A stretch of 64,000 nucleotides of DNA from Sphingomonas sp. CFBP 13720 (GTDB lineage: Bacteria; Pseudomonadota; Alphaproteobacteria; Sphingomonadales; Sphingomonadaceae). A program made the translations under genes and the position numbers. A model generated the notes under the pieces. It was not told where the DNA came from, made no database searches, and saw only the letters and a list, made by a program, of their open reading frames with translations. Numbering within the stretch: position 1 is the first letter of the stretch; each line of letters starts with the position of its first letter. The stretch spans positions 310,001 to 374,000 of the forward strand of contig NZ_JACYVA010000001.1 of the NCBI RefSeq assembly GCF_014842075.1. The letters are read 5' to 3'. Positions 18,354 to 27,561 of this stretch are shown in pieces.

Positions 18354-19214
18354 ATGAAGCGATCATCGTTTGCCCTGTCCGCCGCGTCGATCATGGCGGC
18401 ATTCGCAATGATTCCCCTGCCTGTCGCCGCGCAGAATGCGCGGATGGTCATCGCAAGTGATTCGCCGGCGATACCCTATGCGCGGCTGATGCGACTGACG
18501 CTGTCGGCGGATATGGTCATCGATGCGACGGTCCGGTCGGCCGCGCGGATCGCGCCTGCCGAAGCAATCGGCCTCGCGCCCGGCATGGCTCGTTTTTACG
18601 TTACGGTCGATGTCGCCGCGCTGATTCGCGGTCCGGCGGGCTTGGCGGCGCGGGTCGGATATCTGGTCGACGTACCGCTGGACCCGCGCGGGCGGGCGCC
18701 CAATCTGAAGCGTCAACGGGTCATCGCCTTCGCACGTGCCGTGGCGGGACGGCCGGATCAGGTCCAGCTCGTCACCCCCGATGCGCAGCTTGCATGGAGC
18801 GCCGCCCTCGACCAGCAGGTGCGCGGCACCGTGCGCGAAGTGCTGGACCCCGCCGCGCCGCCCGCCGTCAAAGGTATCGGCACCGCGTTCCACGTGCCGG
18901 GCACGTTGCCGGGCGAAGGCGAGACGCAGATCTTCGTCCAGACCGCAACGGGCGCGCCGGTATCGCTCCTAATATTGCGCCGTCCGGGTGAGGATCGCCG
19001 CTGGGCGCTGGCATTGAGCGACATCATCGATGAGGCGGGCGGACCGGCGCGTCCGGGAACGCTCGCTTGGTATCGCCTCGCCTGCGGACTGCCCGCCGAA
19101 TTGCCGGAAACGAGTCTCCAGTCGCAGGAGCCGGACAATGTCGCGACGGCGCGGGACGACTACCGGTTCGTGCTGAACGCGCTGGGGCCGTGCGACGACG
19201 GACGCGCAGGCTGA
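18354..19214 (+). CDS. Exported protein of unknown function
   Basis: A 286-residue protein with a signal peptide (MKRSSFALSAASIMAAFAMI, cleavage near VAAQN). The body is Ala/Arg/Val-rich with regular beta-type segments (MVIDATVRSAARIAP; ARFYVTVDVAALIRGPAGLA). No catalytic motif was recognised. Two cysteines near the C-terminus (RLACGLP, LGPCDDG) could form a disulphide in the periplasm. The start is the ATG at 18354, because the 17 residues upstream would mask the signal peptide. It ends 28 bases before the convergent SDR gene. Probably a lineage-specific protein. Confidence 0.75.
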   Translation: MKRSSFALSAASIMAAFAMIPLPVAAQNARMVIASDSPAIPYARLMRLTLSADMVIDATVRSAARIAPAEAIGLAPGMARFYVTVDVAALIRGPAGLAARVGYLVDVPLDPRGRAPNLKRQRVIAFARAVAGRPDQVQLVTPDAQLAWSAALDQQVRGTVREVLDPAAPPAVKGIGTAFHVPGTLPGEGETQIFVQTATGAPVSLLILRRPGEDRRWALALSDIIDEAGGPARPGTLAWYRLACGLPAELPETSLQSQEPDNVATARDDYRFVLNALGPCDDGRAG

Positions 19215-19242
19215 CGGAACGGGGCCGCTCCCCCACCCCTCC

Positions 19243-19992
19243 CTACCGTCCCAGGTGGACGAAATCCCGATCGAAGCGGACCAGCCCCGCGCCGCCATCG
19301 ACGAACACGACCTGTCCGGTACTCGCCTGCGCATGTGCCAGAAAGATCAGTGCATCGCCGATATCGTCCGGGGTCGACAACCGGCCCAATGGCATCATCG
19401 CCGCCAGCCGTTCGACCTGTCCGGCATCATAGTCGGGCGTCGGCATGGTCAGCCCCGGCGCGATGCCGTTCACCCGCACCGCCGGAGCCAAGGACAGCGC
19501 CAGCGTCCGCGTCGCTTCCGCCAGCGCCTGTTTCGACAGGGTGTAGGCCAGCTGGTCGACCGGGGGATGCGCGATACGCTGGTCGAGGATGTTGACGACC
19601 GCCGCCCCGCCCTGCGCCGCCAGTTCGGTTGCCAGCACGAACGGCGCGGCGGCATTCACCGCAAAATGCGCGGTTAGCGATTCGGGCGACGGCGTGGCGG
19701 CATCGTCGGCGCGAAAACACGAGGCATTGTTGACCAGCAACGTCACCGGTCGCCCCAACCGCGCCGCGACCGCCGGGATCAACCCGCGTACCGCCGCCGG
19801 ATCGGCAAGGTCCGCCGCAAAACGGTGACAGTCCGCGCCCGCCGCCGCGATCGTCGCAAGCGCCGCCGCGTCGGGTTCGCCGTCGCGCGTCGCGTGCAAC
19901 GCGATATCCCAGCCGGCCTGTGCCAGCCGCACCGCAAGGTGCGCGCCCAGCCGTCGATAGCTGCCCGTAACCAGCGCCAGCGGGCGGGTCAC
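19243..19992 (-). CDS. SDR-family oxidoreductase, probable pteridine (dihydromonapterin-type) reductase
   Basis: A 249-residue short-chain dehydrogenase. The cofactor motif TGSYRRLG fits the TGxxxRxG pattern that distinguishes pteridine reductases (PTR1/FolM) from ordinary SDRs, which have TGxxxGxG. Other motifs are LLVNNAS, the active-site Tyr/Lys pair in QLAYTLSKQAL, and VRVNGIAPGL. The start is GTG at 19992 and overlaps the folB stop as GTGA, so it is translated with dihydroneopterin aldolase. Motif and neighbour together point to reduction of a pterin in folate or tetrahydromonapterin metabolism; the exact substrate is an inference. Confidence 0.85.
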   Translation of the reverse strand: MTRPLALVTGSYRRLGAHLAVRLAQAGWDIALHATRDGEPDAAALATIAAAGADCHRFAADLADPAAVRGLIPAVAARLGRPVTLLVNNASCFRADDAATPSPESLTAHFAVNAAAPFVLATELAAQGGAAVVNILDQRIAHPPVDQLAYTLSKQALAEATRTLALSLAPAVRVNGIAPGLTMPTPDYDAGQVERLAAMMPLGRLSTPDDIGDALIFLAHAQASTGQVVFVDGGAGLVRFDRDFVHLGR

Positions 19993-20387
19993 CGGCGGTG
20001 CCGTACCATATTGATGCCGATCGATTCGCCCGCTTCGGAAATCGCCAGTTTGACGATGCGGATCTGCACCCGCTGTACCCGGGGGTCGGACATCAGCAAC
20101 GTCTGCGCGATATGATCCGCGACCCCTTCGACCAGCGAGAACTGGACGCCTTCGGGCAATGCCGTCGACGCCGCGTGTTTCAGGTCGAGATAGTTTTTCG
20201 AGGCCGACAACGGCGTGTCCGGCGCGAAATGTTCGGGACAGTCCAGATCGACCGTCACCGAAATGCGCAACGGTTGCGGCAGGTGGGTTTCCTCGGAATA
20301 AATACCGGTCAGCACCCGGACTTCGAGGTCGTGGACTTCCAGCTGAAGCGAATCGCGCAAACGGCACCTGTCATCGAATAGGAACAT
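19989..20387 (-). CDS. folB: Dihydroneopterin aldolase
   Basis: Cleaves dihydroneopterin to 6-hydroxymethyl-dihydropterin in folate synthesis. The 132-residue protein shows the fold pattern LEVHDLEVRVLTGIYSEETH, SVTVDLDCPEHFAPDTPLSA, YLDLKHAASTALPEGVQFSL, then VEGVADHIAQTLLMSDPRVQ with the catalytic VEGVA segment, ending RIVKLAISEAGESIGINMVR. The ATG at 20387 was chosen because upstream codons lose family character. Its TGA overlaps the downstream reductase start. A 108-bp gap separates it from a divergent acetyltransferase. Confidence 0.92.
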   Translation of the reverse strand: MFLFDDRCRLRDSLQLEVHDLEVRVLTGIYSEETHLPQPLRISVTVDLDCPEHFAPDTPLSASKNYLDLKHAASTALPEGVQFSLVEGVADHIAQTLLMSDPRVQRVQIRIVKLAISEAGESIGINMVRHRR

Positions 20388-20495
20388 GGCGGCGATAGCA
20401 GATGCCGCGCGGCAGCACAGCCGGATGGCGTTCGCACTTGCGCGGGCGACGATCGGCGGTACAGGCCGCACCCATTCCACGATATCGGACGCAGA

Positions 20496-20993
20496 TTGAA
20501 CGACCCCATTCCCCTGTCGCAGGTTCCGGCCGATCAGGTCGATGCGCTCCTCGACGCCGCGTTCGGCCCCGAACGGCGCGGCCGCACCGCCTATCGCGTG
20601 CGCGCGGGCACCGATGCGATCGACGAACTGAGCTTCGCGCTGCTGGCGGACGAAAGGCTGATCGGCAGCATCCAGTGCTGGCCGGTCCAGTTGACCGGCG
20701 CCGACGGCAGCGTCGCGCCGCTGGTGATGGTCGGCCCGGTCGCGGTCGCCCCCGACCGGCAGGGTGAGGGCATCGGACGGGCGCTGATGGCGCGCGCGAT
20801 CGGCGCCGCCGGGCGGGACGCGCCGCTGATGCTGATCGGCGATCCCGAATATTATGGCCGGTTCGGATTTTCCGCCGATCGTACCGGCGGTTGGCGGCTG
20901 CCCGGCCCGTATGAACAGCGTAGGCTGCTGGCGATGGGCGCAGTACCCGACCGGGCGGGAATGGTCGCGCCACGCGTTACGGTCACGGCCTGA
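20496..20993 (+). CDS. GNAT family N-acetyltransferase
   Basis: Acetyl-CoA-dependent acetyltransferase of unknown substrate. In the 165-residue protein the acetyl-CoA loop is VAPDRQGEGIGRALM (Q/R-x-x-G-x-G/A) preceded by the strand VMVGPVAV. LIGDPEYYGRFGF is the pattern of the YhbS-type GNAT subgroup. The best start is TTG at 20496, since no ATG or GTG precedes the conserved N-terminus. Divergent from folB; 46 bases before the DUF1285 gene, so possibly first in the operon with DUF1285-NUDIX-cca. Confidence 0.85.
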   Translation: MNDPIPLSQVPADQVDALLDAAFGPERRGRTAYRVRAGTDAIDELSFALLADERLIGSIQCWPVQLTGADGSVAPLVMVGPVAVAPDRQGEGIGRALMARAIGAAGRDAPLMLIGDPEYYGRFGFSADRTGGWRLPGPYEQRRLLAMGAVPDRAGMVAPRVTVTA

Positions 20994-21039
20994 TACCACA
21001 CCCCTTGTCGTCGCCCGTCGCGTCACGGTAACGGGGCGC

Positions 21040-21603
21040 ATGCCGATGCCGCCGCTCCCCGATTTCGCCAACCTCTCGCTGGCCGAGGTCGCCCGTCTGG
21101 CGGCCGACGCGAAACTTCCGCCCGTCGACCGCTGGAACCCCGTGCATTGCGGCGACAGCGAGATGCGAATCGCCGCCGACGGCAGCTGGTATCATCAGGG
21201 CAGTCCGATCACCCGCCCCGAAATGATGCGGCTGTTCGCGACGATCCTGCGCCGGGAAGCCGATGGCAGCCATGTGCTGGTCACACCGGTGGAGAAACTG
21301 ACGATCGCCGTCGACGATGCGCCGTTCGTGGCGGTCGAGGCAAAATTGTCGGGAGAAGGTCCGGCGGCGCGCATCGCCTTCCGGCTGAACACCGAAGAAC
21401 TGGTCGTGGCCGGTCCTGACCATCCGATCCGGGTCGAGGGTCCGGCCGACGCCCCCCGCCCCTATATCCGCGTTCGCGGCGGGATGGACGCATTGATCGC
21501 CCGCAGCGTATTCTACGATCTGGTCGCTGAACTGACCCCCGGCCCGGATGGACGGCAGGGATTGTGGAGCGATGGGACGTTCTTCGCCTTCGAACCCGCA
21601 TGA
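21040..21603 (+). CDS. DUF1285 domain protein
   Basis: A 187-residue conserved protein without known enzymatic activity. Family features are the N-terminal VDRWNPVHCGDSEMRIAADG segment, then SWYHQGSPITRPEMMRLFAT with RREADGSHVLVTPVEKLTI, and a beta-rich C-terminal half (YIRVRGGMDALIARSVFYDL). Its stop overlaps the NUDIX start as ATGA, and cca follows; DUF1285-NUDIX-cca order is common in alphaproteobacteria (general knowledge), which suggests a role near nucleotide or tRNA quality control. The ATG at 21040 was taken because the family starts near PPLPDFANL. Confidence 0.88.
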   Translation: MPMPPLPDFANLSLAEVARLAADAKLPPVDRWNPVHCGDSEMRIAADGSWYHQGSPITRPEMMRLFATILRREADGSHVLVTPVEKLTIAVDDAPFVAVEAKLSGEGPAARIAFRLNTEELVVAGPDHPIRVEGPADAPRPYIRVRGGMDALIARSVFYDLVAELTPGPDGRQGLWSDGTFFAFEPA

Positions 21604-22190
21604 CCCTTGCCGAACGATTGCGTGGCGGATTGCGGGCGGTAGCGGACGACCTGCTGGTGGGCGATTTGAACGGTGAACCGCCGGAGCCGCTGACGGGATG
21701 GCGACCGGCGGCGGTGCTGATCGCCGTGACCGATCGCGCCGATCCCGGCGTGTTGCTCACCCGTCGGACCGACACGATGCGCAACCATGCCGGACAGATC
21801 GCCTTTCCCGGCGGCAGCGTCGATCCCGACGACGCCGGCCCGGCCGAAGCGGCGCTGCGCGAGGCATGGGAGGAAATCGCCCTGCCACCGGCGCAGGCAG
21901 AGGTCGTCGCGACACTCGATCGCTATCGCACCGTTACCGGGTTCGAAGTCTCGCCGGTACTGGCGGTGGTCCCCGCCGGGCTGCCGCTGGTCCCGGCACC
22001 GGCCGAGGTGGAGGCGATCTTCGAAGTGCCGCTCACTTTCCTGCTCGATCGCGCGAACCATGCAACGGGCAGCGGATGGCATGATGGACGCGAACGCCAG
22101 TTCCACGAACTGATCTTCGGCGAATGGCGCATCTGGGGAGCGACCGCGGCGATGATCGTCAATCTGTCGCGGCGGCTCGCATGGCCGTGA
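21600..22190 (+). CDS. NUDIX hydrolase, probable CoA pyrophosphatase
   Basis: Cleaves a nucleoside diphosphate linked to another group. The 196-residue protein has the NUDIX box at GGSVDPDDAGPAEAALREAW followed by EEIAL (G-x5-E-x7-REUxEExGU), preceded by the CoA-specific pattern LLTRRTDTMRNHAGQIAFPG. That second pattern is typical of the NudL/PCD1 CoA diphosphatase group, so CoA or acyl-CoA pyrophosphatase is the best guess. The start ATG overlaps the DUF1285 stop, and its own end overlaps cca by 10 bases, so the three genes are tightly coupled. Confidence 0.9.
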   Translation: MTLAERLRGGLRAVADDLLVGDLNGEPPEPLTGWRPAAVLIAVTDRADPGVLLTRRTDTMRNHAGQIAFPGGSVDPDDAGPAEAALREAWEEIALPPAQAEVVATLDRYRTVTGFEVSPVLAVVPAGLPLVPAPAEVEAIFEVPLTFLLDRANHATGSGWHDGRERQFHELIFGEWRIWGATAAMIVNLSRRLAWP

Positions 22191-23383
22191 GGACCTTGCC
22201 GCACGCCGGGTGGATGGACCGCCCCGGCCTCGACCGGCTGGCGATCGCGCTGGACGCCGATGCGGGCGGCGCGCGCTATGTCGGCGGTGCGGTGCGCGAT
22301 ACCTTGTTGGCACGCGACGTATCGGACATCGACATCGCGACGATCCATACGCCCGCCGAGGTCGTCCGACGGCTGGAAGCCGCCGGAATCAAGGCGGTGC
22401 CGACCGGGATCGCCCACGGCACGGTCACCGCGATCAGCGACGGCACGGTGGTCGAAGTCACCACGCTGCGCCACGACCTGACCACCGATGGCCGTCATGC
22501 GGAGGTGGCATTCACCGACGACTGGCAGGCGGATGCCGCGCGGCGCGACTTTACGATCAACGCGCTCTACGCCGACCTGCGCGGCGGCACGGTGCATGAT
22601 TATTTCGGCGGGCTGGACGATCTGGCGGCGGGACGGGTGCGGTTTATCGGCGATCCGCTGCGCCGTATCGCCGAGGATCATCTGCGCATCCTGCGCTTCT
22701 TCCGCTTTCTCGCGCGATTCGGCGACGTGCCCGACGCCGACGGACTGGCGGCGTGCATCGCGCGCGCCAACGATCTGATGGCATTGTCGCGCGAACGCAT
22801 CGCCGACGAACTGCTCAAGCTGCTGGCGACGCGCGGCGCGGTGGCGATCGTCCGGCTGATGGTGACGTATGGCATCCTGCGCCCGGTGCTGCCCGAGATC
22901 GATGCGGCGGCGGTCGATCGGCTGACGGCGCTGGCGGCGACCGAAGCCGCCGCCGCGCTGCCCGCCGATCCGATCCGGCGGCTCGCCGCGCTGCTGCCCC
23001 CGGCCCAAGCGGAAGCGGTGGCGGCCCGGCTGAAGTTGTCGAACGCGCAACGCAAGCGCATCGCGGTGGCGCTGGCGATCGATCCCCCGCAACCACCACT
23101 GGCACTCGGCTATCGCATCGGGATCGAAGGGGCGATCGACCGCGCGCTGCTGGCCGGCGACATTGATGCCGTCGCGGAACTGCGCGACTGGACCCGCCCC
23201 GTCCTGCCACTGTCCGGCGGCGCGCTGGTCGAGCGCGGGCTGGCAAAGGGGCCGGACGTGGCGCGGGCGCTGCGCGCGGTCGAGACCCAGTGGATCGCGG
23301 AGCGGTTTCCCGACGCTGACCGCACCGCCGCCATCGCCGACGCGGTCGTGGATCAGTGGTTGCGCGCGATCAGGAACCGATAG
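22181..23383 (+). CDS. cca: CCA tRNA nucleotidyltransferase / poly(A)-polymerase family protein
   Basis: Adds or repairs the 3' CCA end of tRNA. In the 400-residue protein the class II nucleotidyltransferase motifs are GGAVRD (35-40) and SDIDIA (48-53, catalytic Asp pair). RRDFTINALYADL, the DDLAAGRVRFIGDPLRRIAE segment and the RNA-binding LRILRFFRFLARFG follow. Length and domains fit bacterial CCA-adding enzymes of alphaproteobacteria; an A-adding-only variant cannot be excluded. The ATG at 22181 overlaps the NUDIX end by 10 bases. Its last 31 bases overlap the convergent GGDEF-EAL gene. Confidence 0.93.
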   Translation: MAVRTLPHAGWMDRPGLDRLAIALDADAGGARYVGGAVRDTLLARDVSDIDIATIHTPAEVVRRLEAAGIKAVPTGIAHGTVTAISDGTVVEVTTLRHDLTTDGRHAEVAFTDDWQADAARRDFTINALYADLRGGTVHDYFGGLDDLAAGRVRFIGDPLRRIAEDHLRILRFFRFLARFGDVPDADGLAACIARANDLMALSRERIADELLKLLATRGAVAIVRLMVTYGILRPVLPEIDAAAVDRLTALAATEAAAALPADPIRRLAALLPPAQAEAVAARLKLSNAQRKRIAVALAIDPPQPPLALGYRIGIEGAIDRALLAGDIDAVAELRDWTRPVLPLSGGALVERGLAKGPDVARALRAVETQWIAERFPDADRTAAIADAVVDQWLRAIRNR

Positions 23384-25083
23384 GCGGCATCGGCATCGAT
23401 CGGCTGCGAATAGAAAAATCCCTGCCCGAACGCACAGCCCATCGCCGCCAGCGCCTGTTCCAGTTCCGGTGTTTCGATTCCCTCTGCCACCGTCCGCATG
23501 CCCAGCGCCTGCGACAGGCTGAGGATCGCGCCGACGATCGCCACCTTGTCGCGATCCGCCATCATGCCGGTGACGAAACTGCGATCGATCTTGAGCTTGT
23601 CGATCGGCAGTTTCTGAAGATAGGCGAGGTTCGAATATCCCGTGCCGAAATCGTCCATCGCGATGCTGGCACCCAGTTCCTTCAGCGTCAGCATGGTTCG
23701 CAAGGTCCGGTCGGGATCGACCACGAACGCGCTTTCCGTCAGTTCGATGTCGAAGCGCTTTCCGCACAACCCATGGCGCGACAGCACGTCGCCGACCATC
23801 GTCGCCACATCGTCGCGCTGCAACTGCACCGCCGACAGGTTGACCGCCATCTTGACGCCGCAATGCCCGCCCGATGCCGCGTCCCATGTCGCCAGCGTTC
23901 GCGCGGCCTGGTCCATCGCCAGCCGCCCGAGCGGGACGATCAATCCCGATTCCTCCGCGACCGGAATGAATTCCGTCGGCGAGATCGCGCGTCCGTCGCG
24001 CGTTCGCCATCGTGCCAGCGCCTCGAAACTGCTTACCCGCGCGGTCGACAGGTCGCAGATCGGCTGGAAAGCGAAGCTCAGTTCGCCCTGCTCGATCGCC
24101 ATGCGCAATTCGGTCTCGATCGAGAACTGGTTGCGCACGATATCGAACAGGTCGGGACGATAGACCTCGGTCTGGCCGGTCCGTTTGGACCGTTTCACGG
24201 CGAATTGCGCGTGGCGGATCAGGTTTTCGGTGTCGTCCGCCGCATCTTGCCCCAACGCGATCCCGATCGAGCAATCGACCTGTATCTGAAAGTCGGACAG
24301 CCGGAATGGCTGGACCAGCGCCTGCTGAATCCGGCCCGCGACCTGCAACGCATCTTCGGACCCGTCATCGACCGTCATCAGCACTGCGAATTCGTCGCCA
24401 CCGGTTCGCGCCAACGTATCACGCGCGCGCAACGCGCCTCGCAGCCGGCGAGCGACCGATATCAGCAATTCGTCGCCCGACAGCGACCCCATGCACGCGT
24501 TGATCCGGCTGAACCGGTCGAGGTTGATCGCCAGCACCGCGTAGGAAACGCGGTTGGCGTCGGTGATGCGCTCGTCGATCCGGTCGTCGAACCCCGCCCG
24601 GTTCGGCAGTCCGGTCAGCGAGTCGGTGTTCATTTCGCGCCGCAGGCTGGTTTCGGTCCGCTGTTCGGGCGTCTGGTCGACCAGCGTGACGATGCATCGC
24701 GCGATCGTCCGCAACGCCGCTCGCCGCGCCAGTGTCACGTCATATTGCCGGCAATCGATCGCGTCGCCCAGCCGCAGCGCCAGCCGCTGTCGCACATCGG
24801 TGGACCGCAGAAAGGCGGCGATCTGCTCGCCGACCGCAGCCGTCAGCGGCGACCGTATGCCATCGGTGCCGAACCCGGCCTGTTTGAACGCCTGGTTCAC
24901 GCTTTCGAACACGATCGCGCCATCGGTCAGCGCCATGACGGCGGTCGGCACCGGTAACAGATCGAGCGTCATCGGGCAGATCACGTCGCTGTGGACCACC
25001 GACGCGACCTGTTCTTCCCGCACGTCGTTCGCGACGGTGGCAGGCGGTTTCGCGACCGGGAACAGGGAACGACGGAATACCAT
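23353..25083 (-). CDS. GGDEF-EAL cyclic-di-GMP turnover protein with PAS-like sensor
   Basis: Potentially both makes and degrades the second messenger cyclic-di-GMP. In the 576-residue protein an N-terminal PAS-like region (about 40-140) is followed by a GGDEF domain with intact GGDEF at 228-232. An RxxD inhibitory site (R219-D222) sits exactly five residues before it. The EAL domain carries SSFEALARW (EAL 354-356), NLSAVQL, DDFGTGYSNLAYLQKLPIDK and IDRSFV. No membrane helix, so cytoplasmic. All catalytic motifs are present, so either activity is possible. The ATG at 25083 was preferred over a TTG at 25092. The 3' end overlaps cca. Confidence 0.93.
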   Translation of the reverse strand: MVFRRSLFPVAKPPATVANDVREEQVASVVHSDVICPMTLDLLPVPTAVMALTDGAIVFESVNQAFKQAGFGTDGIRSPLTAAVGEQIAAFLRSTDVRQRLALRLGDAIDCRQYDVTLARRAALRTIARCIVTLVDQTPEQRTETSLRREMNTDSLTGLPNRAGFDDRIDERITDANRVSYAVLAINLDRFSRINACMGSLSGDELLISVARRLRGALRARDTLARTGGDEFAVLMTVDDGSEDALQVAGRIQQALVQPFRLSDFQIQVDCSIGIALGQDAADDTENLIRHAQFAVKRSKRTGQTEVYRPDLFDIVRNQFSIETELRMAIEQGELSFAFQPICDLSTARVSSFEALARWRTRDGRAISPTEFIPVAEESGLIVPLGRLAMDQAARTLATWDAASGGHCGVKMAVNLSAVQLQRDDVATMVGDVLSRHGLCGKRFDIELTESAFVVDPDRTLRTMLTLKELGASIAMDDFGTGYSNLAYLQKLPIDKLKIDRSFVTGMMADRDKVAIVGAILSLSQALGMRTVAEGIETPELEQALAAMGCAFGQGFFYSQPIDADAAYRFLIARNH

Positions 25084-25232
25084 TGCCCGCAACGTAGACG
25101 CGGGAGGGTTAAGGCCGCCTAAAACAATACGTCATCGTTGCCATGCTCCGACCCACTCATCCGAAGAGACGAGGGGTAGTATGGCGTCGGGACGCGGCAG
25201 GCCAGCGCACTGCCCACGAACCGCCCCCGGCG

Positions 25233-27500
25233 TCAGAACCGGTTGTCGCGCGGGAATCCGATCGGCGGCATCCGTCCCGCCGCACCGCGTGCCGCGCGCC
25301 ACGGCGACAGATCGGCTTCGGTCCGCGTCCGGCCTGTACCGCCGCCCATCGCCCAGTGGAGCCCGTCGGCGAACCGCAGCGTCCGTGCATCCGACAGACC
25401 CCCGTCGCGAAAGCGCTGCAACTGCACCCCCTGCCCCCGCGCCAGTTCGGCGAGTTCGGTCAGCGGGAACAGCACCAGCTTGCGGTTGTCGCCGATCGCC
25501 GCGACATAATCGTCGGTCGGCAGGATCGGCCGCACCACACGCAGCCGCGCGCCGGCACGCGGCGTCATGACCTGCTTACCCTTGCGCGTTTCCGCCAGCA
25601 CGTCGGCGATCCGCACCATGAAGCCGCGCCCGTCGGTCGCCGCCAGCAGCAGTCGTTCCGACGCCGCCGCCTTGGCAAGGCTGACGATCTGCGCCTCGCC
25701 CTCCAGATCGATCATCGCGCGCACCGGCTCGCCGAACCCGCGTCCGCCCGGCAGGCGGTCGGCGCCGAGCGTGTAGAAACGCCCGCCATCGGTCGCCAGC
25801 AACAGCTTGTCGGTGGTGTGCGCGTGAAAGGCGAAGGCCGGGCCGTCGCCTTCCTTGAATTTGGCGGTATCCGCCGACGCCAGATCGACATGCCCTTTCA
25901 GCGCGCGGACCCAGCCGCGCTTCGACAGGATCACGGTCAGCGGCTCGCGCTCGATCATCGCTTCGGGCGGAATCTCGCGCGCGGGTGCCGCTTCCTCGAT
26001 CGTGGTGCGCCGCCGGCCGAGCGGGGTTTCCGGGCCATACCGGTCGCGCAACTTGCCCAGGTCGCGCTTCATCCGCGTGCGCTGCCGCGCCTCGCTGGAC
26101 ATCAGCAGCGTCAGTTCGGCCTGTTCCTTTTCCAGCTTCGCGCGCTCGCCGCGAATCTCCATTTCCTCCAGCTTGCGCAGCGAGCGCAGCCGCATGTTCA
26201 GGATCGCTTCCGCCTGCCGATCGGTCAGCGCGAACTCCGCGATCAGTACCGGCTTCGGCTCGTCCTCGCCGCGGATGATCGCGATCACCCGATCGAGATT
26301 GAGATAGGCGGCAAGATAGCCGTCGAGCAGTTCGATCCGGTCGGCGATCTTCGCCAGCCGGTGTTCCGAACGGCGGCGCAGGACTTCGAACTGATGGTCG
26401 AGCCACGCCTTCAACGCCTCGCGCAGCGACATCACGCGCGGCGTGCGATCCTTGTCGAGCACGTTCAGGTTCAAGGGTATCCGCGTTTCCAGATCGGTCA
26501 GCCGGAACAGCCCGTCCATCAGAACCTGCGGATCGACGGTCCGGCTGCGCGGTTCGAGGACGATGCGGATCTCGGCGTCCGATTCGTCGCGTACGTCGGT
26601 CAGGATCGGCAGCTTGCGGTCGTTGATGAGCGCGGCGATCTGTTCGATCAGCTTGCCCTTCTGTACCCCGTACGGAATCTGCGAGACGACGATCTGCCAT
26701 CCGCCGCCCTTCTCCCGCTCGATCGCGTGCCGCGCGCGGACGCGAAACCCGCCACGGCCGGTGGCATAGGCGTCGCGGATCGCGGCGGGCGGATCGACCA
26801 CGATGCCGCCCGTCGGGAAATCCGGCCCGCGGACATGGGCCAGCACCGCCGCATCGTCCGCCTCCGGCTGATCGACCAGCACGATCGCGGCGTCGAGCAG
26901 TTCGGCGGCGTTGTGCGGCGGTACGCTGGTCGCCATGCCGACGGCGATGCCGCTGGCACCATTGGCCAGCAGGTTGGGGAACATGCCGGGGAACAGTTCC
27001 GGTTCCTGATCCTCGCCATTATAGGTCGCGCGGAAGTCGGTCGCGTCCTCGTCGAGGCCGGCCATCAGGTCGATCGCGACCTGCGTCAACCGTGCTTCGG
27101 TATAGCGATAGGCGGCGGCATTATCGCCATCGATATTGCCGAAATTGCCTTGGCCGTCGACGAGTGGATAGCGCAGCGCGAAATCCTGCGCGAGGCGGAC
27201 CATCGCGTCATAGACCGACTGGTCGCCATGCGGGTGATATTTGCCGATCACGTCGCCAACAACGCGTGCGCACTTCTTGTACCCGGACGCGGGGTCGAGT
27301 TTCAGCAGCCGCATCGCCCACAGCAGACGACGATGTACGGGTTTCAGCCCGTCGCGTACGTCGGGCAACGATCGCGCGGTGATCGTCGACAGCGCATAGA
27401 CGAGATAGCGCTCGGACAACGCGCTGTCGAACGGTGCGTCGAACACGCCGATCGGCGGTTCGGGAATGATCGGGGTGGTATCGGTCAGGTCGTTGGCCAT
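25233..27500 (-). CDS. parC: DNA topoisomerase IV subunit A
   Basis: Decatenates daughter chromosomes together with ParE. In the 755-residue protein the catalytic tyrosine is Y133 ([15 protein letters not shown]). The quinolone-determining loop is [20 protein letters not shown] (75-94), where the residue matching E. coli ParC Ser80 is Gln94. The C-terminal beta-pinwheel is short, as in ParC rather than GyrA. The ATG at 27500 gives a normal N-terminus. parE is not adjacent. The gap of 149 bases to the GGDEF-EAL gene holds no visible gene. Confidence 0.95.
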   Translation of the reverse strand: MANDLTDTTPIIPEPPIGVFDAPFDSALSERYLVYALSTITARSLPDVRDGLKPVHRRLLWAMRLLKLDPASGYKKCARVVGDVIGKYHPHGDQSVYDAMVRLAQDFALRYPLVDGQGNFGNIDGDNAAAYRYTEARLTQVAIDLMAGLDEDATDFRATYNGEDQEPELFPGMFPNLLANGASGIAVGMATSVPPHNAAELLDAAIVLVDQPEADDAAVLAHVRGPDFPTGGIVVDPPAAIRDAYATGRGGFRVRARHAIEREKGGGWQIVVSQIPYGVQKGKLIEQIAALINDRKLPILTDVRDESDAEIRIVLEPRSRTVDPQVLMDGLFRLTDLETRIPLNLNVLDKDRTPRVMSLREALKAWLDHQFEVLRRRSEHRLAKIADRIELLDGYLAAYLNLDRVIAIIRGEDEPKPVLIAEFALTDRQAEAILNMRLRSLRKLEEMEIRGERAKLEKEQAELTLLMSSEARQRTRMKRDLGKLRDRYGPETPLGRRRTTIEEAAPAREIPPEAMIEREPLTVILSKRGWVRALKGHVDLASADTAKFKEGDGPAFAFHAHTTDKLLLATDGGRFYTLGADRLPGGRGFGEPVRAMIDLEGEAQIVSLAKAAASERLLLAATDGRGFMVRIADVLAETRKGKQVMTPRAGARLRVVRPILPTDDYVAAIGDNRKLVLFPLTELAELARGQGVQLQRFRDGGLSDARTLRFADGLHWAMGGGTGRTRTEADLSPWRAARGAAGRMPPIGFPRDNRF

Positions 27501-27561
27501 CGTGGTACGCGATAGCAGGCCGACGGCATCACCGCGAGGTCCGAATTGGAACGAACCGGGA

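Noticed and set aside
21923..24274. Minus-strand frame of 783 codons across the cca and GGDEF-EAL genes
   Set aside because: Out of frame with both real genes; the true genes on each strand have complete domain sets.
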